The notes: generated by a model from the sequence alone, not told the origin. A DNA stretch of 64,000 nucleotides from G963665495 sp963677785 (GCA_963677785.2 CAXXDH010000002.1:310001-374000), one strand, 5' to 3'; positions 1 through 9,743 are shown, counted from the stretch's first letter. Program-made: numbers and translations.

Positions 1-53
1 CTAAGTACGGAGATGCTGAGCGTTGTGTTTTTTTTCATCGTCAGCCCCAAAAG

Positions 54-941
54 TTATATCTCACCTGAAAAAAGGAATTGTTTTTCATCTGAGCGGACCA
101 TCGCATTGGTCAGTTCGCATTCTTCTTTGACCCGAAGGGAAACGATACGATCTTTTCCTTGTTTTTTCGCCTGGTACAAGGCGTCATCGGCCAGAGCGAA
201 CAATGCGTCCGGCGTACACCCCTGAGCGCCGCGCGTGCTGGCTATTCCGGCAGAAAATGTGACGAAAAAGTCGTCCTGGCCTGCGCATTTCTGCGGCGTC
301 CGGCGAAATGTTTTCAACAGACGTTCCTCGATCACTGTTTTGGCTTTCAGCGGGCCCACTGCAGGGAGAACAAGCGCGAACTCCTCCCCGCCGATACGCG
401 AGGCAATGTCATACGTTCTTTTTTTAGTGGCAATGACATGCGCCATTTGCTTCAGGACAATATCCCCGCAAGGGTGGCCGTACGTATCATTGACGGCCTT
501 GAAGTTGTCCAGATCAATCAAGGCCAGGCTCAGATGGCGGTGTTCACGGATGCAACGGTTCAGTTCGAGTTCAAAAAGTCTGTCGAACGCCCTGCGGTTG
601 TACAGTCCGCTGAGTGGATCATGTTCGCTCTGGAAGACCAGTTGATCCAGTCGATCCTGTAATTCGTACAAAAAAGGATAGGCTGCGGAATCTACAGGAA
701 AGGCCAGCCAGCGTTCAATGGACGGATGTTTGGCTATGCGTTTCCATTCCTGCACAGTGAGTCCTTCAACCAGCCGGGCAATGGCCACCAGGCCGCAGTT
801 GTGCGTCTGGCCGTCGGGGCAGGGGGCAACGCCGTTGCCTTCCGCCTTGAGTTCCAATAGCAGCTTGCCAAGCAGCTCGATTTCTTTTTCAAGCTCCTTG
901 ATAGTATGTTCCGAGTGCTGGTCAGCCTTGTTTTTTGGCAT
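54..941 (-). CDS. GGDEF diguanylate cyclase, soluble
   Basis: Predicted to make cyclic di-GMP from two GTP. The 295-residue product has an N-terminal coiled region (about residues 12-35) and a linker with no membrane segment. A C-terminal GGDEF domain follows, with the active-site motif GGEEF at about 184-188. The upstream RTYD sits five residues before it and matches the RxxD inhibitory I-site, so product feedback is likely. The ATG at 941 is preferred because the family-like helical N-terminus begins there; an upstream ATG at 1004 would overlap prfB more deeply. Even so the gene overlaps the 3' end of prfB by 20 bp, so it is probably translated from the prfB message. The signal it senses is not evident. 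Confidence 0.88.
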   Translation of the reverse strand: MPKNKADQHSEHTIKELEKEIELLGKLLLELKAEGNGVAPCPDGQTHNCGLVAIARLVEGLTVQEWKRIAKHPSIERWLAFPVDSAAYPFLYELQDRLDQLVFQSEHDPLSGLYNRRAFDRLFELELNRCIREHRHLSLALIDLDNFKAVNDTYGHPCGDIVLKQMAHVIATKKRTYDIASRIGGEEFALVLPAVGPLKAKTVIEERLLKTFRRTPQKCAGQDDFFVTFSAGIASTRGAQGCTPDALFALADDALYQAKKQGKDRIVSLRVKEECELTNAMVRSDEKQFLFSGEI

Positions 942-2038
942 GGGCGAACAATAGGTATTCGCGGATAAGGTTGTCGAGTTTTCCATCAAGCACGGCTTCG
1001 ACATCGCCTACCTCCGCATTGGTTCTGTGATCCTTCACCAGTCTGTAGGGCTGCAAAGTATAGGTCCGGATCTGGCTCCCCCAGGCGATGGCGTCCTTGT
1101 CTGCGTATTGCGCCTGTTTTTCCTGCTGGTTTTTTTGCAGCTGCTGTTCGTATAACCGGGCTTTCAGGATTTTAAGGGCAGTTTCCTTATTTCGCAACTG
1201 CGAACGTTCATTTTGACACTGGGCCACGACCCCGGTGGGAATATGGGTCACCCGTACGGCCGAACTGGTGGTATTGACGCTTTGTCCGCCCGGTCCGCTG
1301 GAGCGGAAAATATCATAGCGCAGTTCTTCTTCCTTGATATCGATATTGATTTCCTGTTCCAGGTCCGGATATACGTCAACAGAGGCAAAAGAGGTGTGCC
1401 GCCTTCCAGAAGAGTCAAAAGGAGAAATGCGGATCAGGCGATGGATGCCTTTTTCCGCCTTGAGCAGTCCGTACGCGTTGGCGCCTTTGATCAGCAAAGA
1501 AACGCTTTTTATGCCGGCTTCGTCGGCGGGCAACAGGTCCAGAACCTGGGATTTGAAATCATGACGTTCGGCCCAGCGACGGTACATCCGCAGCAGCATT
1601 TCCGCCCAGTCCTGGGCTTCGGTGCCTCCGGCTCCAGGATGGATCTCCAGAATAGCCGCAGCTTTGTCGCCTTGTTCGGAAAGCAGCAGCCCCAATTCGG
1701 TATGGTTGAGCGTATTGTCCAGCGTTTCGAGCTGGTCGGCCAGCGTTTGCAGCACTTCCTGGCTTTGTTCGGCCTGGGCGAATTCAAGCCATTCATCCAC
1801 TTCTTCCTTGGCCTGAAACAAGGATTCCCATTCGTGCACCTGGTCTTCAAGCACCCTCTTTTCCTGGAGCAGAGGTGTCATCTGATCAGGCTGGCTCCAG
1901 ACCTCGGGTTTGGCTAGTTCGGTTTCTATGGCCTGCAGGCGCGCTTTGTTCCCCTCCAGGTCAAAGACGCCTCCAGAGCGATGAAAATTGTTGCAGGATC
2001 GGTGCACTTTGCGCTTTTAAATCAGAATATTGCAACAT
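922..2038 (-). CDS. prfB: Peptide chain release factor 2, made by +1 programmed frameshift
   Basis: Class I release factor that reads UGA and UAA stop codons and triggers peptidyl-tRNA hydrolysis. The catalytic GGQ motif is visible (GPGGQSVNTT). The main open frame begins only around 2007 and lacks the usual N-terminus. Reading the upstream frame from the ATG at 2036-2038 gives MLQYSDLKAQSAPILQQFSS followed by LWRRL and an in-frame TGA at 1961-1963. A +1 slip at CTT-TGA joins this to FDLEGNKARLQ, the normal RF2 continuation. The gene is therefore annotated as one frameshifted CDS of about 370 residues. It lies between lnt upstream and the diguanylate cyclase that overlaps its 3' end. Confidence 0.95.
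1960..1974 (-). promoter_or_regulatory. RF2 autoregulatory +1 frameshift site
   Basis: On the minus strand the sequence GGAGGCGTCTTTGAC contains the internal Shine-Dalgarno-like GGAGG (1970-1974), a three-base spacer, and the slippery CTT followed by the in-frame UGA stop and C. This is the arrangement known from Escherichia coli prfB (AGGGGG, then CTT TGA C). When RF2 is scarce, slow termination at UGA lets the ribosome slip to the +1 frame and make more RF2. The arrangement is seen directly; the mechanism is established for the family. Confidence 0.95.
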
Positions 2039-2065
2039 GACAGAGAGCCTCTCGGCGTAAGAGTG

Positions 2066-3619
2066 TTAATTGTTCGGCGAACGAAAAAGGGCGATCAGGC
2101 CCAGGAGAATGGTTATGGCAGCCAGTGCGGGCATCACGGCGTGATAGATCCGGTGAAAAAGCGATTCATAGATGACTGGCCGAAGTTGTTGGTGCACGGA
2201 TTGCGCTTTGAACAGTTCGCTTGTCACAAGTAGTTTGCCCTGTGGATCTACAATGGCGGATATCCCCGTATTCGTTCCCCTGGCCAGGTAGCGCCGCTGT
2301 TCCACCGCACGCAACGCGGAAAGATGCAGATGTTGCATCGCTGCGGAGGAGCGACCGTACCAGGCGTCATTACTTATGTTTACCAGGACATTGGCGCCTT
2401 GTTCCACACGTTGCTGCGCCAACTCGGGAAAGATGGCTTCATAACAAATCAGCATGCCCAACGCAAGATTGCCGCATTGGAGTGGAGTTGCATTGTGTCC
2501 GGATTTGAAATCGCCGATGCCTGCCACCAGTTTTTTCAAAAAGGGCAGATATTCGTTTAATGGAATATATTCGCCAAACGGGACCAGATGTTCTTTATCA
2601 TAAAATCCGGCAATCTTGCCCTCCGGGTTGAGCAAATACGATCTGTTGAACAGAACATATCCATCCTCTGACGTGGGTTGGAACGCGGGTGAGCCAAAAA
2701 GTACGCAGGTATGCAACCGGGAAGCCACAGCGCGGACCTGTTCGGACAGAATGGTTTTTTTCTGAAAGAAAAAAGGCATTGATGTTTCCGGCCAGATTAT
2801 CAACTGCGTCTTGTGCTCGTCCACGGCATGTTTGCTCAGATTGGCATAGCGTTGGATGGTGCCTTGCTGAAACGCCGGATCCCATTTGACCGCCTGGTTG
2901 ATGTTTCCCTGGACAAGGGTAACGGTCTGAGGATCGGCGGCGATTTCCAATGGAGCAACGCCGAAGGCCCCCCAGGCGAACATGGCCCCGAGCAGCAGAA
3001 TTCCCAAAATGGCCGGCCTGGTACGGGCACCCGCGGGGGAAAATAACCGCGCGATCAGAAAAACGCACAAAGCAAAGAAGGCGGACAAACCATAGCTGCC
3101 GACAAGGGACAGCCCCTGAATGGCAAAGGGCCAGGGAACGAACGCTGCAGGGAGGACGCACCAGGGGAATCCGGTGAAAATCCAGCCGCGCAGGAATTCG
3201 AGCACTCCCCACAGGGCGCCGCAAAAAAGAGCCAGCAGGGGCCAGGAAAGCCTGTCTCTGGCCCAGCGCGCCGCCAGGCAAAACGCACCTGGATACAGTC
3301 CGAGGAAAGCGCCCAGAAGCAAGGGACAGGGGGCGGCCAGAATCCAGGGCAGGCCACCGAAATCATGGACCGGGATGCTCACCCAGTATACGCAGCCGGC
3401 GTATGCCAGAAGTCCGGCCAGGTATCCGGATTTAAACGCGCTGCGGGGCGTGGAAGCCCTCAGGCCGAGCACGGAAAGCCCGAGAGGGAATGCCAGCACC
3501 AGCAAAGGCAGCTGCAGCAGCGGGTTGGCAAATCCGAACCAGGCGCCGATGACACAGCAGGCAATCCATACGAGGTTGCCGCTAGGAGAGCGTTTGTCGC
3601 TTTGTTGCTGTAATTGCAT
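2066..3619 (-). CDS. lnt: Apolipoprotein N-acyltransferase
   Basis: Inner-membrane enzyme that adds the third acyl chain to the N-terminal cysteine of lipoproteins. The 517-residue length is normal for the family. There are about six to seven hydrophobic segments in the first 200 residues, then a periplasmic nitrilase-like domain, then a last membrane segment near the C-terminus. The nitrilase catalytic residues can be placed: Glu in IIWPETSMPFF and Cys in GMLICYEAIFPEL. It starts 25 bp after corC ends; lnt beside corC is a common bacterial arrangement. The ATG used has no good Shine-Dalgarno sequence, so translation may depend on corC. Confidence 0.95.
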   Translation of the reverse strand: MQLQQQSDKRSPSGNLVWIACCVIGAWFGFANPLLQLPLLVLAFPLGLSVLGLRASTPRSAFKSGYLAGLLAYAGCVYWVSIPVHDFGGLPWILAAPCPLLLGAFLGLYPGAFCLAARWARDRLSWPLLALFCGALWGVLEFLRGWIFTGFPWCVLPAAFVPWPFAIQGLSLVGSYGLSAFFALCVFLIARLFSPAGARTRPAILGILLLGAMFAWGAFGVAPLEIAADPQTVTLVQGNINQAVKWDPAFQQGTIQRYANLSKHAVDEHKTQLIIWPETSMPFFFQKKTILSEQVRAVASRLHTCVLFGSPAFQPTSEDGYVLFNRSYLLNPEGKIAGFYDKEHLVPFGEYIPLNEYLPFLKKLVAGIGDFKSGHNATPLQCGNLALGMLICYEAIFPELAQQRVEQGANVLVNISNDAWYGRSSAAMQHLHLSALRAVEQRRYLARGTNTGISAIVDPQGKLLVTSELFKAQSVHQQLRPVIYESLFHRIYHAVMPALAAITILLGLIALFRSPNN

Positions 3620-3644
3620 AGGAGGGCGGATCAGATATTCGTTG

Positions 3645-4472
3645 TCATACGGTAGGCTTGGCCAGGTTGATTTCTATCCAGCGGATTTGTTTGGCATCCG
3701 CCTCTTTGACTATGGCGCGTTGCCCGGACAAAGAAAAGGATTCCCCCACGGACGGCACCCGTCCGGCCAGTTCGCAAAGGTAGCCTCCGATGGTTTCCAC
3801 TTGAGGGGAATCCAAAGGCAGGCCGAGGTTTTCCTCTATTTCCTCAAGAGGCGCGCGGCCGCTGACAAGTACGGTTTCATCATCTATCCACTGTACTTCT
3901 TCAGGACGGGGGGCATCATATTCGTCCTCAATTTCCCCGACGATTTCTTCTAGGACATCTTCAAATGTCACCAGGCCGGACGTACCGCCATATTCATCCA
4001 AAGCGATGGCCATATGAATTTTGCGGCTGCGGAATTCGTGCAGCAGTTCCAGAATGTTTTTTGTTTCCGGAATAAAAAAAGGTTCGCGCATAAATTCAGC
4101 CACAGTGGGCGGCATGGGGTGCTCCAGCATCAGACTTTTGAGCAGATCCTTGGCATGGATCACTCCCTGCATGCGGTCACGGGTTTCTTTGTAAATGGGA
4201 ATACGGGAATGGCCGGATTCAATTATCCGGCAGGCGATGGCGTGGATATCGTCGTCAATTTCGGCACAGACAATGTCGGTTCGGGGAATCATGATTTCCT
4301 GCACGCGTTTGCGGCTAAGGCGCAGGACATTGAGCAGCATGGAAAGTTCTTCAGCTTTTATCTCGCCGTCTTCACACGCTTCCTTGATGGCTTCCTCAAG
4401 GGAGTTGTCATTCTTCAGACTAAAAAATTTACTGAAAAAGGGCCAGATTCGACTGTCAGATCCGTCGTCCAA
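3645..4472 (-). CDS. corC: CorC/HlyC-type CBS-domain protein, TTG start
   Basis: 275-residue cytoplasmic protein of the CorC family, linked to magnesium and cobalt efflux and membrane integrity. A short N-terminal acidic region is followed by a CBS pair (about residues 60-190; RVQEIMIPRTDI and GHSRIPIYKETRDRMQGVIH are typical) and a C-terminal transporter-associated CorC_HlyC domain ending in VGESFSLSGQRAIV. The start is TTG at 4470-4472, chosen because a strong AGGAGG lies about seven bases upstream and no better start exists. It is first in a probable operon with lnt and prfB. The exact substrate cannot be read from the sequence. Confidence 0.92.
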   Translation of the reverse strand: MDDGSDSRIWPFFSKFFSLKNDNSLEEAIKEACEDGEIKAEELSMLLNVLRLSRKRVQEIMIPRTDIVCAEIDDDIHAIACRIIESGHSRIPIYKETRDRMQGVIHAKDLLKSLMLEHPMPPTVAEFMREPFFIPETKNILELLHEFRSRKIHMAIALDEYGGTSGLVTFEDVLEEIVGEIEDEYDAPRPEEVQWIDDETVLVSGRAPLEEIEENLGLPLDSPQVETIGGYLCELAGRVPSVGESFSLSGQRAIVKEADAKQIRWIEINLAKPTV

Positions 4473-4600
4473 CGCTTTTCCTCCTTTTTTTGATTTTCAA
4501 GATTACTAAATGGATGTTGATTTCGCTTACTGATAGCTATTCAATAAATATAGTCTTTGTATTGAAGAATCAACTCTTTCTCCAAGAAAACATGCAACAC

Positions 4601-5650
4601 TCAGGAGCTTACCTTGGAACGGAACAATTCCAAATGCCTGCGCATGACCCAGGTGGCCAGAAGTTCGATGCCTTCGCCTCCCACTTTGGTCCATTCAAGC
4701 TGCGATGCCGCATCGTTTTTGGGTCTGCCCCAGCGAATAAACTGCAGCCCGAGCTCCATGTTGCGGCTCGTGTAATCTTCGTACAGATTTTGCAATTTCG
4801 CATGAAGCCAAAAACGGCGTTTCCGCTGGGATTCCGGGTCAAAAATATCCAGCATCAAGAGAAAAGGCATGCCGATATTGAGTTCTTTCGCCAGCATGCC
4901 CCGGGCTTCGCGACTGAATCCGAGCCGGATGCCTCCGGCCGACAGGTTTTCAACAGCAATCGGATTGGAGCCCTTTTCGGGCGTATAATAAAGTATGGGC
5001 ATGCCCCAGGTCTTGACATTCGTATGGCGTTCCAGGGAGACGGCTTCCGGTTGCCAGATGGCACAGCCCATCAGATATTCCGAAGGCGGTTTGACGCGTA
5101 AAAAAGCTCTTTTTTGTTGCAGCTCTATGATATCCGGCACGGAAAGCAGCACATGGATCAGACCGCTGTTCAGGTTACGAATGCCCAGAATCGAAGCTTC
5201 GAAACGGTAAAAGACGGCTTTATCCTTGTGGCTGATCTTGAAAAACACTTCCACATTACGGCTTATCCAGTTGCGCGAAACCTTTAGCGTGGAGGATATT
5301 TCCAGCGCCAGATTGTTTTTTTCGATACGTTCCAACGAACAATAGGTGGATTTCCTCGAGGGACTGGACGGCAGGAAACGCATTTCAAATTTGCTACGCT
5401 TGTTCATTGCTTCAGTGAGCAATGCGGCTATACGTTTCTTGCCGATGATCCAATTGGGCGGGATGTCCCTGGGACGGATTTTGAGCAAGAGCAGGTTGAT
5501 GCCTTTGCCAAGGAAAAAAAGAAAAATGACGGCGAGAAGAACAAAGGCCGCACCAAACAGGGTTTCCTGGTTGATTCCGAAACCTCTGAATCCTCCCTTA
5601 ACCGTATCCAAATAGGATTGCTGTGCGAGAAATTTCAGTCCCTGGTACAT
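4601..5650 (-). CDS. PilZ-domain c-di-GMP receptor with membrane anchor (YcgR-like)
   Basis: 349-residue protein with one membrane segment at about residues 28-48, a middle YcgR-N-like beta domain (about 80-175) and a C-terminal PilZ domain. The PilZ c-di-GMP signature is visible: RAFLR (RxxxR, 181-185) and NLSAGG (the D/NxSxxG motif, 235-240). Proteins of this type slow flagella or regulate envelope processes when c-di-GMP rises. The membrane anchor sets it apart from the soluble E. coli YcgR. It is a single gene in a neighbourhood with two c-di-GMP enzymes. No strong Shine-Dalgarno precedes the ATG, so the start is less sure. Confidence 0.85.
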   Translation of the reverse strand: MYQGLKFLAQQSYLDTVKGGFRGFGINQETLFGAAFVLLAVIFLFFLGKGINLLLLKIRPRDIPPNWIIGKKRIAALLTEAMNKRSKFEMRFLPSSPSRKSTYCSLERIEKNNLALEISSTLKVSRNWISRNVEVFFKISHKDKAVFYRFEASILGIRNLNSGLIHVLLSVPDIIELQQKRAFLRVKPPSEYLMGCAIWQPEAVSLERHTNVKTWGMPILYYTPEKGSNPIAVENLSAGGIRLGFSREARGMLAKELNIGMPFLLMLDIFDPESQRKRRFWLHAKLQNLYEDYTSRNMELGLQFIRWGRPKNDAASQLEWTKVGGEGIELLATWVMRRHLELFRSKVSS

Positions 5651-5960
5651 AACGGCGTATTGCTGAAAAGCAAAAACTCCCTAGTTTGTTTGTGTATACT
5701 TAATAGTAGCAGATATTCAGCAAAAAATATGCAAGGGAATGTTCCCGGCCTAGTGTTTTTTGTAATATAACGGTGGAATAAGTCAACAGTTTGAAAATTA
5801 TACGCTCTTTGAGCCGGGCGTAAAAAAAGTGAAAAAAGCGATCATGAGCGGTCAGGCAAATTTGGCCCGCCGGCAGTCTGTTTTTTGTGTGTCAAAGCGG
5901 AAGGAATGGCCGACGGCCTGCTATCCCGAGAAGGCACCCAGTCCTGAACTGTTCGGTGTG
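5651..5960. other. Intergenic gap with no recognised gene
   Basis: This 310-bp stretch separates the 3' end of mnmG from the start of the PilZ gene, both on the minus strand. Short open frames cross it, but none has a convincing ribosome-binding site or a recognisable product. It should contain the PilZ promoter and the end of the mnmG transcript. I could not place either with confidence. Confidence 0.5.
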
Positions 5961-7844
5961 TCAGCGCAGGGCGCCCAGTTTTTTCAGCTGAATTTCTATG
6001 CAGGACAATGCCGCGGGAGTGACGCCTGAGATACGGCTGGCCTGGCCCAGGGTCAGAGGTCTGATCGTGGAGAGTTTTTCCCGGACTTCGCGAGAAAGAC
6101 CAGGAATGTCGGTGTAGTCCATATCCTGGGGCAGAGGCTGGGACTCCATCCGGTCAAAGCGCTGTACCAATTCGTCCTGACGTTTCAGGTACCCTGCGTA
6201 TTTTGTCGCGGTTTCGGCCTCTGAAAGCACGTTTTCGGGCATGGAAACCAGTTCCGGCCAGAACGGGGCGAGATTCCCGATCCGCAACTCCGGCTGGCGG
6301 AGCAGTTCCGCGAGGCTTACAGGTTTGCCCGGAACTGCGGCACCGATGGAACGCAGCAGGTCACGGGTGGAGGAATCCGGATTGATACGGCGGTTTTCCA
6401 GACCGTCCAGCACATGGGAAAGGGCCTGCTGCTTGTCCTGGAACAGGCGCCAATGGCTATCCGATACGAGCCCCAGGTCCCGTCCTGCGGGAGTCATGCG
6501 TTGGTCGGCGTTGTCCTCGCGCAGCAGCAGGCGGTGCTCGGCCCTGGACGTGAACATCCGATACGGCTCCTCTGTGCCTTTGGTGGTCAGGTCGTCCACG
6601 AGCACGGCCATATAGGCCTGGTCGCGGCGCAGCAGGAACGGTTCGCGTCCGCGCAGCGCGCAAAAGGCGTTGCAGGCGGCCCACATGCCCTGCGCAGCCG
6701 CCTCTTCATAGCCCGAAGTCCCGTTGATCTGGCCGGCAAGGTAGAGGCCGGGCAAACACTTGGCTTCCAGGGTAGGGGCAAGCTGCGTGGGAAAGGCGAA
6801 ATCGTATTCAATGGCATAGCCCGGGCGTACGATCTGCGCGTTTTCCAGTCCGGGCACTGTGGCCAGAAGGGCTTTTTGGATATCCAGGGGCAGGCTGGTA
6901 GGGATGCCGTTGGGGTAAACCTCGGGATTGTTCAATCCCTCGGGTTCGACAAAAATTTGGTGGCGTTCCTTTTCCGGAAAGCGCGCGACTTTGTCCTCAA
7001 TGGACGGGCAATAGCGCGCCCCCGTGCCTTTGATGACCCCGGTAAACAACGGCGAACGCTCGAAGCCCGTACGTATGATGGCATGCGTCCGTTCGTTGGT
7101 ATACGTCAGGTAGCAGGGGCGCTGCTCCAGCACAGGGCCGGGGCCGCGAAAACTGAAGCCTGGGGGCGGATCATCCCCTGGCTGCGGTTCCATGGCCTCG
7201 TAGTCGACGGACTGGCTGAGCAGACGCGGGGTGGTGCCTGTTTTCAAACGCCCGAGGCTGAGTCCGGCGTCCAGTAAACTTTGCGACAAGCGGGCTGCTG
7301 GCGGATCACCAAGGCGTCCGCCGGGAAAATGGTTCAACCCGATGTGGATCAGTCCCTGCAAAAAGGTGCCTGTGGTCAGCAACACGGTACGGGAGCGAAA
7401 GGTTTCGCCCAACTGCGTTCCCACACCCGCCGTCCGATTGTCTTCAACCAGAACGTCGGTTGCAGAGTCCTGCCGGATCCAGAGATTTTCCTGGGCGAAA
7501 AGATCGCGCTGCACAACGCGGAGATAGGCTTCTCGGTCGATCTGGGCTCTGGTCGAACGTACGGCCGGGCCTTTGCGGGTGTTCAGACGGCGAAACTGGA
7601 TTCCGGCTTCATCGGCCCAAAGGCCCATCATGCCGCCCATGGCGTCCAGTTCACGCACTATGTGGCCCTTGGCCAGCCCTCCGATGGCCGGGTTGCAGGA
7701 CAGATGGCCGATGCGATCGATATTGATGGTCAAAAGCAGGGTGGCCAGTCCCAGGCGCGCGCCCGCCATGGCCGCTTCGCAGCCCGCATGGCCCGCGCCG
7801 ACCACGATCAGGTCGAAAATATCCGGAGGGAAAGGTTTACGCAT
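5961..7844 (-). CDS. mnmG: tRNA U34 carboxymethylaminomethyl modification enzyme MnmG (GidA)
   Basis: FAD-dependent partner of MnmE that modifies uridine 34 of several tRNAs. The N-terminal FAD-binding motif GAGHAGCEAA begins about residue 15, and the family signatures HLSCNPAIGGLAKGH and GTSGYEEAAAQG are present. The C-terminal helical domain ends in GVTPAALSCIEIQLKK, as usual. The start was moved to the ATG at 7844 (627 residues). The longer frame to 7943 would add 33 unrelated residues and overlap the upstream peptidase gene. The gene follows the M20 peptidase by 73 bp on the same strand. Confidence 0.96.
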   Translation of the reverse strand: MRKPFPPDIFDLIVVGAGHAGCEAAMAGARLGLATLLLTINIDRIGHLSCNPAIGGLAKGHIVRELDAMGGMMGLWADEAGIQFRRLNTRKGPAVRSTRAQIDREAYLRVVQRDLFAQENLWIRQDSATDVLVEDNRTAGVGTQLGETFRSRTVLLTTGTFLQGLIHIGLNHFPGGRLGDPPAARLSQSLLDAGLSLGRLKTGTTPRLLSQSVDYEAMEPQPGDDPPPGFSFRGPGPVLEQRPCYLTYTNERTHAIIRTGFERSPLFTGVIKGTGARYCPSIEDKVARFPEKERHQIFVEPEGLNNPEVYPNGIPTSLPLDIQKALLATVPGLENAQIVRPGYAIEYDFAFPTQLAPTLEAKCLPGLYLAGQINGTSGYEEAAAQGMWAACNAFCALRGREPFLLRRDQAYMAVLVDDLTTKGTEEPYRMFTSRAEHRLLLREDNADQRMTPAGRDLGLVSDSHWRLFQDKQQALSHVLDGLENRRINPDSSTRDLLRSIGAAVPGKPVSLAELLRQPELRIGNLAPFWPELVSMPENVLSEAETATKYAGYLKRQDELVQRFDRMESQPLPQDMDYTDIPGLSREVREKLSTIRPLTLGQASRISGVTPAALSCIEIQLKKLGALR

Positions 7845-7917
7845 GACGTACTTATTATGCACTTTGACGACTACGGGAGCTTGCGTACGGCGGAAAAAAA
7901 CGTGCGCATCTGCCGGG

Positions 7918-9153
7918 TCAGCTGTCCAGCAGCATTCTGGCAAAAACCTGCGTGTCTTTGATTTGCGTGCTGATCAAACTATATTCGTTGGGTTGATGCG
8001 CGTTATCAATGCAAGTGGACCAGACTGCGGCTGGAAAGCCTTTTTTGCGTAAAAAGGCGGACACGGTGCCCCCGCCGATGCCTTGCGGCACGGGTGTAAT
8101 GCCATAAACAGCTTCAACCGCTTTAATCAGTTTGACGACGACTTCGCTGTCCGGAGGTGTGGCCCCGGGGGATTGCAGATGCTGCACTTCTTCCACTTCA
8201 ACCCGTACGCCGTACCTGTTTTCAACAGGTTTGCTCATTGTTTTTACCGCTTCCAGAACCTCCTGCAGATCGTATTCGGGAAGAACGCGGCAATCGAGAT
8301 AAAAGACATCCAGTCCTGGGATGGTATTGATATTCGGGACGTTGGCTTCTTTTTTCGTGGGTTCGAAGGTGGAGAAGGTCGGGTTGAAAAGCGCATCCCT
8401 GGCGTCAAAGCGTTTATACAATCCGTCAAGTTCGAGGATCAATGCGGCCGTCGCCCGCAGAGTATTCACTCCGCTGCCCGGTGAAGACGCATGGCACTGT
8501 TTCCCAAAAACGCTGATCTTGATCCAGAGCATGCTTTTTTCCGCGACCTCCAGCAAGCTGGAATCCGGTGAGCCAAAATCCGGCACAACGATGATGTCAT
8601 CTTTGCTGAGAAGCTCCGGACGGTTGTTCAGCACATAATCCAGACCAAAGCCGCTACCCGTTTCCTCATCGGAAACCAGAAGCACCCCGTAGTTGATGGG
8701 AGGGGTGACTTTCAGGTCCGCCAGGGTCTTGGCCAGGAGCAGTGAAGTCACAACCCCCTGGTGGTTGTCTTCAACACCGCGGCCATGGATTCGGTCGCCG
8801 TCTACATGCAGCCGGAACGGATCACTTTCCCAAAGACTCAGGTCTCCGGGAGGAACGACATCCATGTGTGAAATGATCCAGAGCGTACGGGATTGATCTT
8901 TGCCGGGGATCAAAGCGGCGATGTTGGGCCGGTATCCGGCATCAACGCGATCGTCCGGGGCGTTGATGTCTTGAATCGTACAGTTGCCGAGATTTTGCAG
9001 CCATTGGCGGACAAAGTCGGCCTTGGGGATTTCCGCAGGGCAGCCGAAATCGGCATTTTCAGGGCCCAGGGCCGGAATGGAAACAAGTTGGGCCTGCAGG
9101 TCGATGATTGTATCCTGCGAGGCCCCAATATTCTCCAGCACCTTGTCCAGCAT
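7918..9153 (-). CDS. M20-family metallopeptidase (dipeptidase/deacylase type)
   Basis: 411-residue cytoplasmic zinc hydrolase of the M20/ArgE/DapE/PepV group. The first metal-binding block is ISHMDVVPPGD, the second is GRGVEDNHQG, and the catalytic Glu-Glu pair is in SDEETGSG. The dimerisation lid domain (about 190-310) is present, and the last metal ligand is expected in the C-terminal CIDNAHQPNEY segment. A good Shine-Dalgarno (AAGGAG) precedes the ATG. The substrate cannot be decided; di- or tripeptides or an N-acyl amino acid are equally possible. It lies 63 bp downstream of the PxxKW gene. Confidence 0.88.
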   Translation of the reverse strand: MLDKVLENIGASQDTIIDLQAQLVSIPALGPENADFGCPAEIPKADFVRQWLQNLGNCTIQDINAPDDRVDAGYRPNIAALIPGKDQSRTLWIISHMDVVPPGDLSLWESDPFRLHVDGDRIHGRGVEDNHQGVVTSLLLAKTLADLKVTPPINYGVLLVSDEETGSGFGLDYVLNNRPELLSKDDIIVVPDFGSPDSSLLEVAEKSMLWIKISVFGKQCHASSPGSGVNTLRATAALILELDGLYKRFDARDALFNPTFSTFEPTKKEANVPNINTIPGLDVFYLDCRVLPEYDLQEVLEAVKTMSKPVENRYGVRVEVEEVQHLQSPGATPPDSEVVVKLIKAVEAVYGITPVPQGIGGGTVSAFLRKKGFPAAVWSTCIDNAHQPNEYSLISTQIKDTQVFARMLLDS

Positions 9154-9216
9154 GATTGCTCCTTGCGAACCAGGTTCGCGAATATAAGCCCGTACAACCT
9201 GGCCTGAGGGGCGAGG

Positions 9217-9480
9217 TTACCTGCCTCGGGCGGCGCGCTTGGAAGCTTTGAGGGGGTTGATTTTGACCTTGCCTTCTTTATCCAGAGTGGCCCGGACATG
9301 GGTGGCAAAGTTGCAGGCACCGAGTTTCCATTTTTTGGAAGGCTCAGGATAGCTGCTGCAGAATTTACCGCCGTCGATCTCTTTGATGCGATCGCATCCT
9401 TCGCATTTTTCAACAACGCTTTGACAGAGAATGCCGTTGATCTCTGTGGTCTGGATTTCGGTGGTGGCCTGTTCGCTCAT
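9217..9480 (-). CDS. PxxKW-family cysteine-rich small protein
   Basis: 87-residue protein with CxxC-type cysteines (CEGCDR), later single cysteines, and the diagnostic PSKKW (P-x-x-K-W) segment followed by GACNFATH. This matches a small family common in sulfate reducers and related anaerobes. The cysteines suggest metal or iron-sulfur binding, but no function is established. An AAGGAG ribosome-binding site lies just upstream of the ATG. The C-terminus is rich in Arg and Lys (KASKRAARGR), which could contact nucleic acid; that is inference. Confidence 0.82.
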   Translation of the reverse strand: MSEQATTEIQTTEINGILCQSVVEKCEGCDRIKEIDGGKFCSSYPEPSKKWKLGACNFATHVRATLDKEGKVKINPLKASKRAARGR

Positions 9481-9697
9481 GATATGCTCTCCTTACGAGG
9501 TAATCTTCAAATAACGCAAAAGAAAAAATTTTACTCAATATGCATTGGATGTCAAGAGGTGATTTGCATGATTTTTATTGTCCAGAGCAAAGTAAGGTGA
9601 AATGACTTTGCATGATTCTGCGTGTCACCAAAGGGACAACAACAGAGCCTGCAGGGGAAAACGGGGGGCGTTGGGCGTATCAGCGGAGAGGGATTGG

Positions 9698-9732
9698 AAA
9701 AAAAGCCGGCGAAGGCAATGGCCCCCGCCGGC
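9698..9732 (-). terminator. Rho-independent terminator of the chemoreceptor gene
   Basis: On the minus strand a GCCGGCG arm (9726-9732) pairs with CGCCGGC (9705-9711) across a 14-base loop. The T-run at 9698-9704 follows immediately. It begins 12 bp after the stop codon of the chemoreceptor gene. Confidence 0.85.
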
Positions 9733-9743
9733 AGCAAGGGGAA

